DNA of 64,000 bases from CBDFGT01 sp965247225 (GTDB lineage: Bacteria > Pseudomonadota > Alphaproteobacteria > Rhizobiales > Rhizobiaceae): positions 43,873-107,872 of the forward strand of contig CBDFGT010000040.1 of NCBI GenBank assembly GCA_965247225.1. The letters run 5' to 3'. Of the stretch, positions 62,837-64,000 are shown one piece after another. Numbering within the stretch: position 1 is the stretch's first letter; each line of letters opens with the position of its first letter. Both the position numbers and the translations under genes were made by a program. The notes under the pieces were generated by a model that was not told the DNA's origin, did not search any database, and saw nothing but the letters and a program-made list of their open reading frames with translations.

Positions 62837-63543
62837 GCATGGCAGTGAAACTTCAGGCCAAGCCTCGGCTGTCCGCAGACTGCATCATTGCCGGTGAACA
62901 AGCGGTACTGGATGCCACCGGTGCCATGTACTTGCCGGGCTTGTCGATGCTGGTCGTTTCCGACCTCCATTTTGAAAAGGGTTCTTCCTGGGCGCGGCGC
63001 AGGGTGTTTTTGCCGCCATACGACACACACGCGACATTTTCTGCCCTCGAACAGGCCGTGCTGCATTTTTCACCAAAGGCGATCCTTTTTCTGGGCGACA
63101 GTTTTCATGACGAGGGCGGACCCGAACGGCTTGAGCCATCGATCATGGGCCGGTTGAGTGCCATGGCGGCGGGGCGCGAGCTGATCTGGGTAACCGGCAA
63201 TCATGATCCGCAATTGCCGGAACATCTGCCCGGGACAAGCGTCAGCGAATTTGCCAGCGGCAACCTGCATTTCACCCATATTCCGGTGAAAGGCGCCAAA
63301 GGCCAGATTTCCGGCCATCTCCATCCTGTTGCTGCTGTAACCGGCAGGGGCCGCACCGTGCGCCGCCGCTGTTTTGCCACCGATGGCAACCGCATGATCA
63401 TGCCATCCACCGGTGCTTTTACAGGCGGACTGTCCTTGCGCGACAAGGCATTTGACCATCTGTTTGAAACACAAAATCTCGTGGCCTATGCCATCGGCGA
63501 CAGCGCCATCCACGCGCTGCCAGCATCTGCTTGCGGGCGCTGA
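62833..63543 (+). CDS. pdeM: Ligase-associated endonuclease PdeM
   Basis: A 236-residue metallophosphoesterase. Metal-binding motifs are in order: SDLHFEKGSSW, FLGDSFHDEGG, VTGNHDPQ, THIPVKG and SGHLHPVA. It belongs to the PdeM family (ligase-associated DNA-damage-response endonuclease). It overlaps the helicase by 4 bases, the standard coupling in this operon. The stop is followed 9 bases later by the end of the convergent TIGR02186 gene. Confidence 0.92.
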   Translation: MSMAVKLQAKPRLSADCIIAGEQAVLDATGAMYLPGLSMLVVSDLHFEKGSSWARRRVFLPPYDTHATFSALEQAVLHFSPKAILFLGDSFHDEGGPERLEPSIMGRLSAMAAGRELIWVTGNHDPQLPEHLPGTSVSEFASGNLHFTHIPVKGAKGQISGHLHPVAAVTGRGRTVRRRCFATDGNRMIMPSTGAFTGGLSLRDKAFDHLFETQNLVAYAIGDSAIHALPASACGR

Positions 63544-63552
63544 TCCACGTGC

Positions 63553-64000
63553 CTATTCGCGGCTGAATACCAACTTGCCGAGCCAGCCGATGGCAATGGC
63601 CATCATGACTGCCATGAGGCCGTACCAACCCGAGCGCTCATGGGAAAAATTGTACAATTGCTGTTCGATACCGGCTTTCTGGATTTGGAGGTCGGTCGAG
63701 CTTTCCTTGATGAACGCACCATTCTTGAACAGATAGGCACGCGCACGGTGTTTGCCGACCGGAATGTTGGCGGGCAGTTTCAATGTGGCGCGAAACAGGT
63801 TTGGCGAGATGAATTCAACCACGCCGGAACCGTCAGAATAGCGGCCGTTGGCTTTGCTGATGTCCTTGACTGCGGCGACGAATTCTTCGGTATAAGATTG
63901 CCGGAAGCGGCTGGCATCAAACGCCAGACCATTCACGCCCAGCGACAATTGTTCGAAGGTCTTGCGGTCGGTCACATCCTGGATCTGGCGGGTGGCTGTG
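63553..64000 (-). CDS. TIGR02186 family membrane protein, C-terminal part
   Basis: The 3' end of a gene that continues past the right edge. The frame is open through 64000 (TATRQIQDVTDRKTFEQLSL before the visible Met). The visible part ends in one transmembrane helix (YGLMAVMMAIAIGWLGKLV) after a beta-rich exported domain (FRATLKLPANIPVGKHRARA). This is the pattern of TIGR02186, alphaproteobacterial proteins often next to a TauE/SafE-type permease. The permease should lie upstream, outside the window. Function is not established. Confidence 0.75.
   Translation of the reverse strand, partial: TATRQIQDVTDRKTFEQLSLGVNGLAFDASRFRQSYTEEFVAAVKDISKANGRYSDGSGVVEFISPNLFRATLKLPANIPVGKHRARAYLFKNGAFIKESSTDLQIQKAGIEQQLYNFSHERSGWYGLMAVMMAIAIGWLGKLVFSRE

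Overview
The window reads as chromosome of an alphaproteobacterium, most likely a member of the Hyphomicrobiales (Rhizobiales). The basis is gene content: a paired ohrA/ohrR, a two-subunit methylmalonyl-CoA mutase, a Tat-exported beta-helix protein of the TIGR03808 type, CreA, a HerA-like DUF853 ATPase, the ligase-associated Lhr-type helicase with PdeM, and a TIGR02186 protein. No base-composition or database calculation was possible. No insertion sequence, integrase, CRISPR array or rRNA was seen.

Region 1 (1-19.0 kb) is mostly core metabolism and stress functions: a MerR-type metal sensor, a frameshifted GNAT acetyltransferase, two c-type cytochromes, an iron superoxide dismutase with two apparent frameshifts, a haloacid dehalogenase, a Phd/VapC-type toxin-antitoxin pair, a DUF853 ATPase, ohrA/ohrR with a clear palindromic operator, mutA-mutB, a TMEM175-like channel, a PAS-GAF-GGDEF-EAL protein, a Tat beta-helix protein, CreA and a DUF1501 protein whose 5' end is missing.

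Region 2 (19.05-41.8 kb) is an accessory block centred on polyamines. It holds a PotFGHI importer, an acetylpolyamine deacetylase-like enzyme, two N-carbamoylputrescine amidases, an agmatine deiminase, a second PotF, a YtcJ-type amidohydrolase, a serine hydrolase and a LysR regulator. Together these could import agmatine, putrescine and acetylated polyamines and break them down. In the middle sits a LuxR-type regulator fused to an alpha/beta-hydrolase domain with a degenerate active site, a 20-bp inverted repeat, and a very large RTX/cadherin-type secreted protein whose reading frame is broken three times.

Region 3 (41.9-59.4 kb) is a cell-surface region: two translationally coupled exported proteins of unknown function, tRNA-Thr(CGT), a nitronate monooxygenase, a 2765-residue protein with an LEPR-XLL start motif and a DUF4347 (possibly caspase-like) domain, a TolC-type outer-membrane lipoprotein, and a single-pass membrane protein. 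The giant gene contains an apparently exact 717-bp tandem duplication.

Region 4 (59.4-64 kb) returns to core functions: a TPR-methyltransferase, the ligase-associated helicase, PdeM, and a TIGR02186 protein cut off by the window edge.

Several otherwise ordinary genes carry single-base frame disruptions (GNAT, cytochrome c, SodB, LuxR-hydrolase, RTX protein). Either the assembly has residual indel errors or these genes are decaying; reads are needed to decide.
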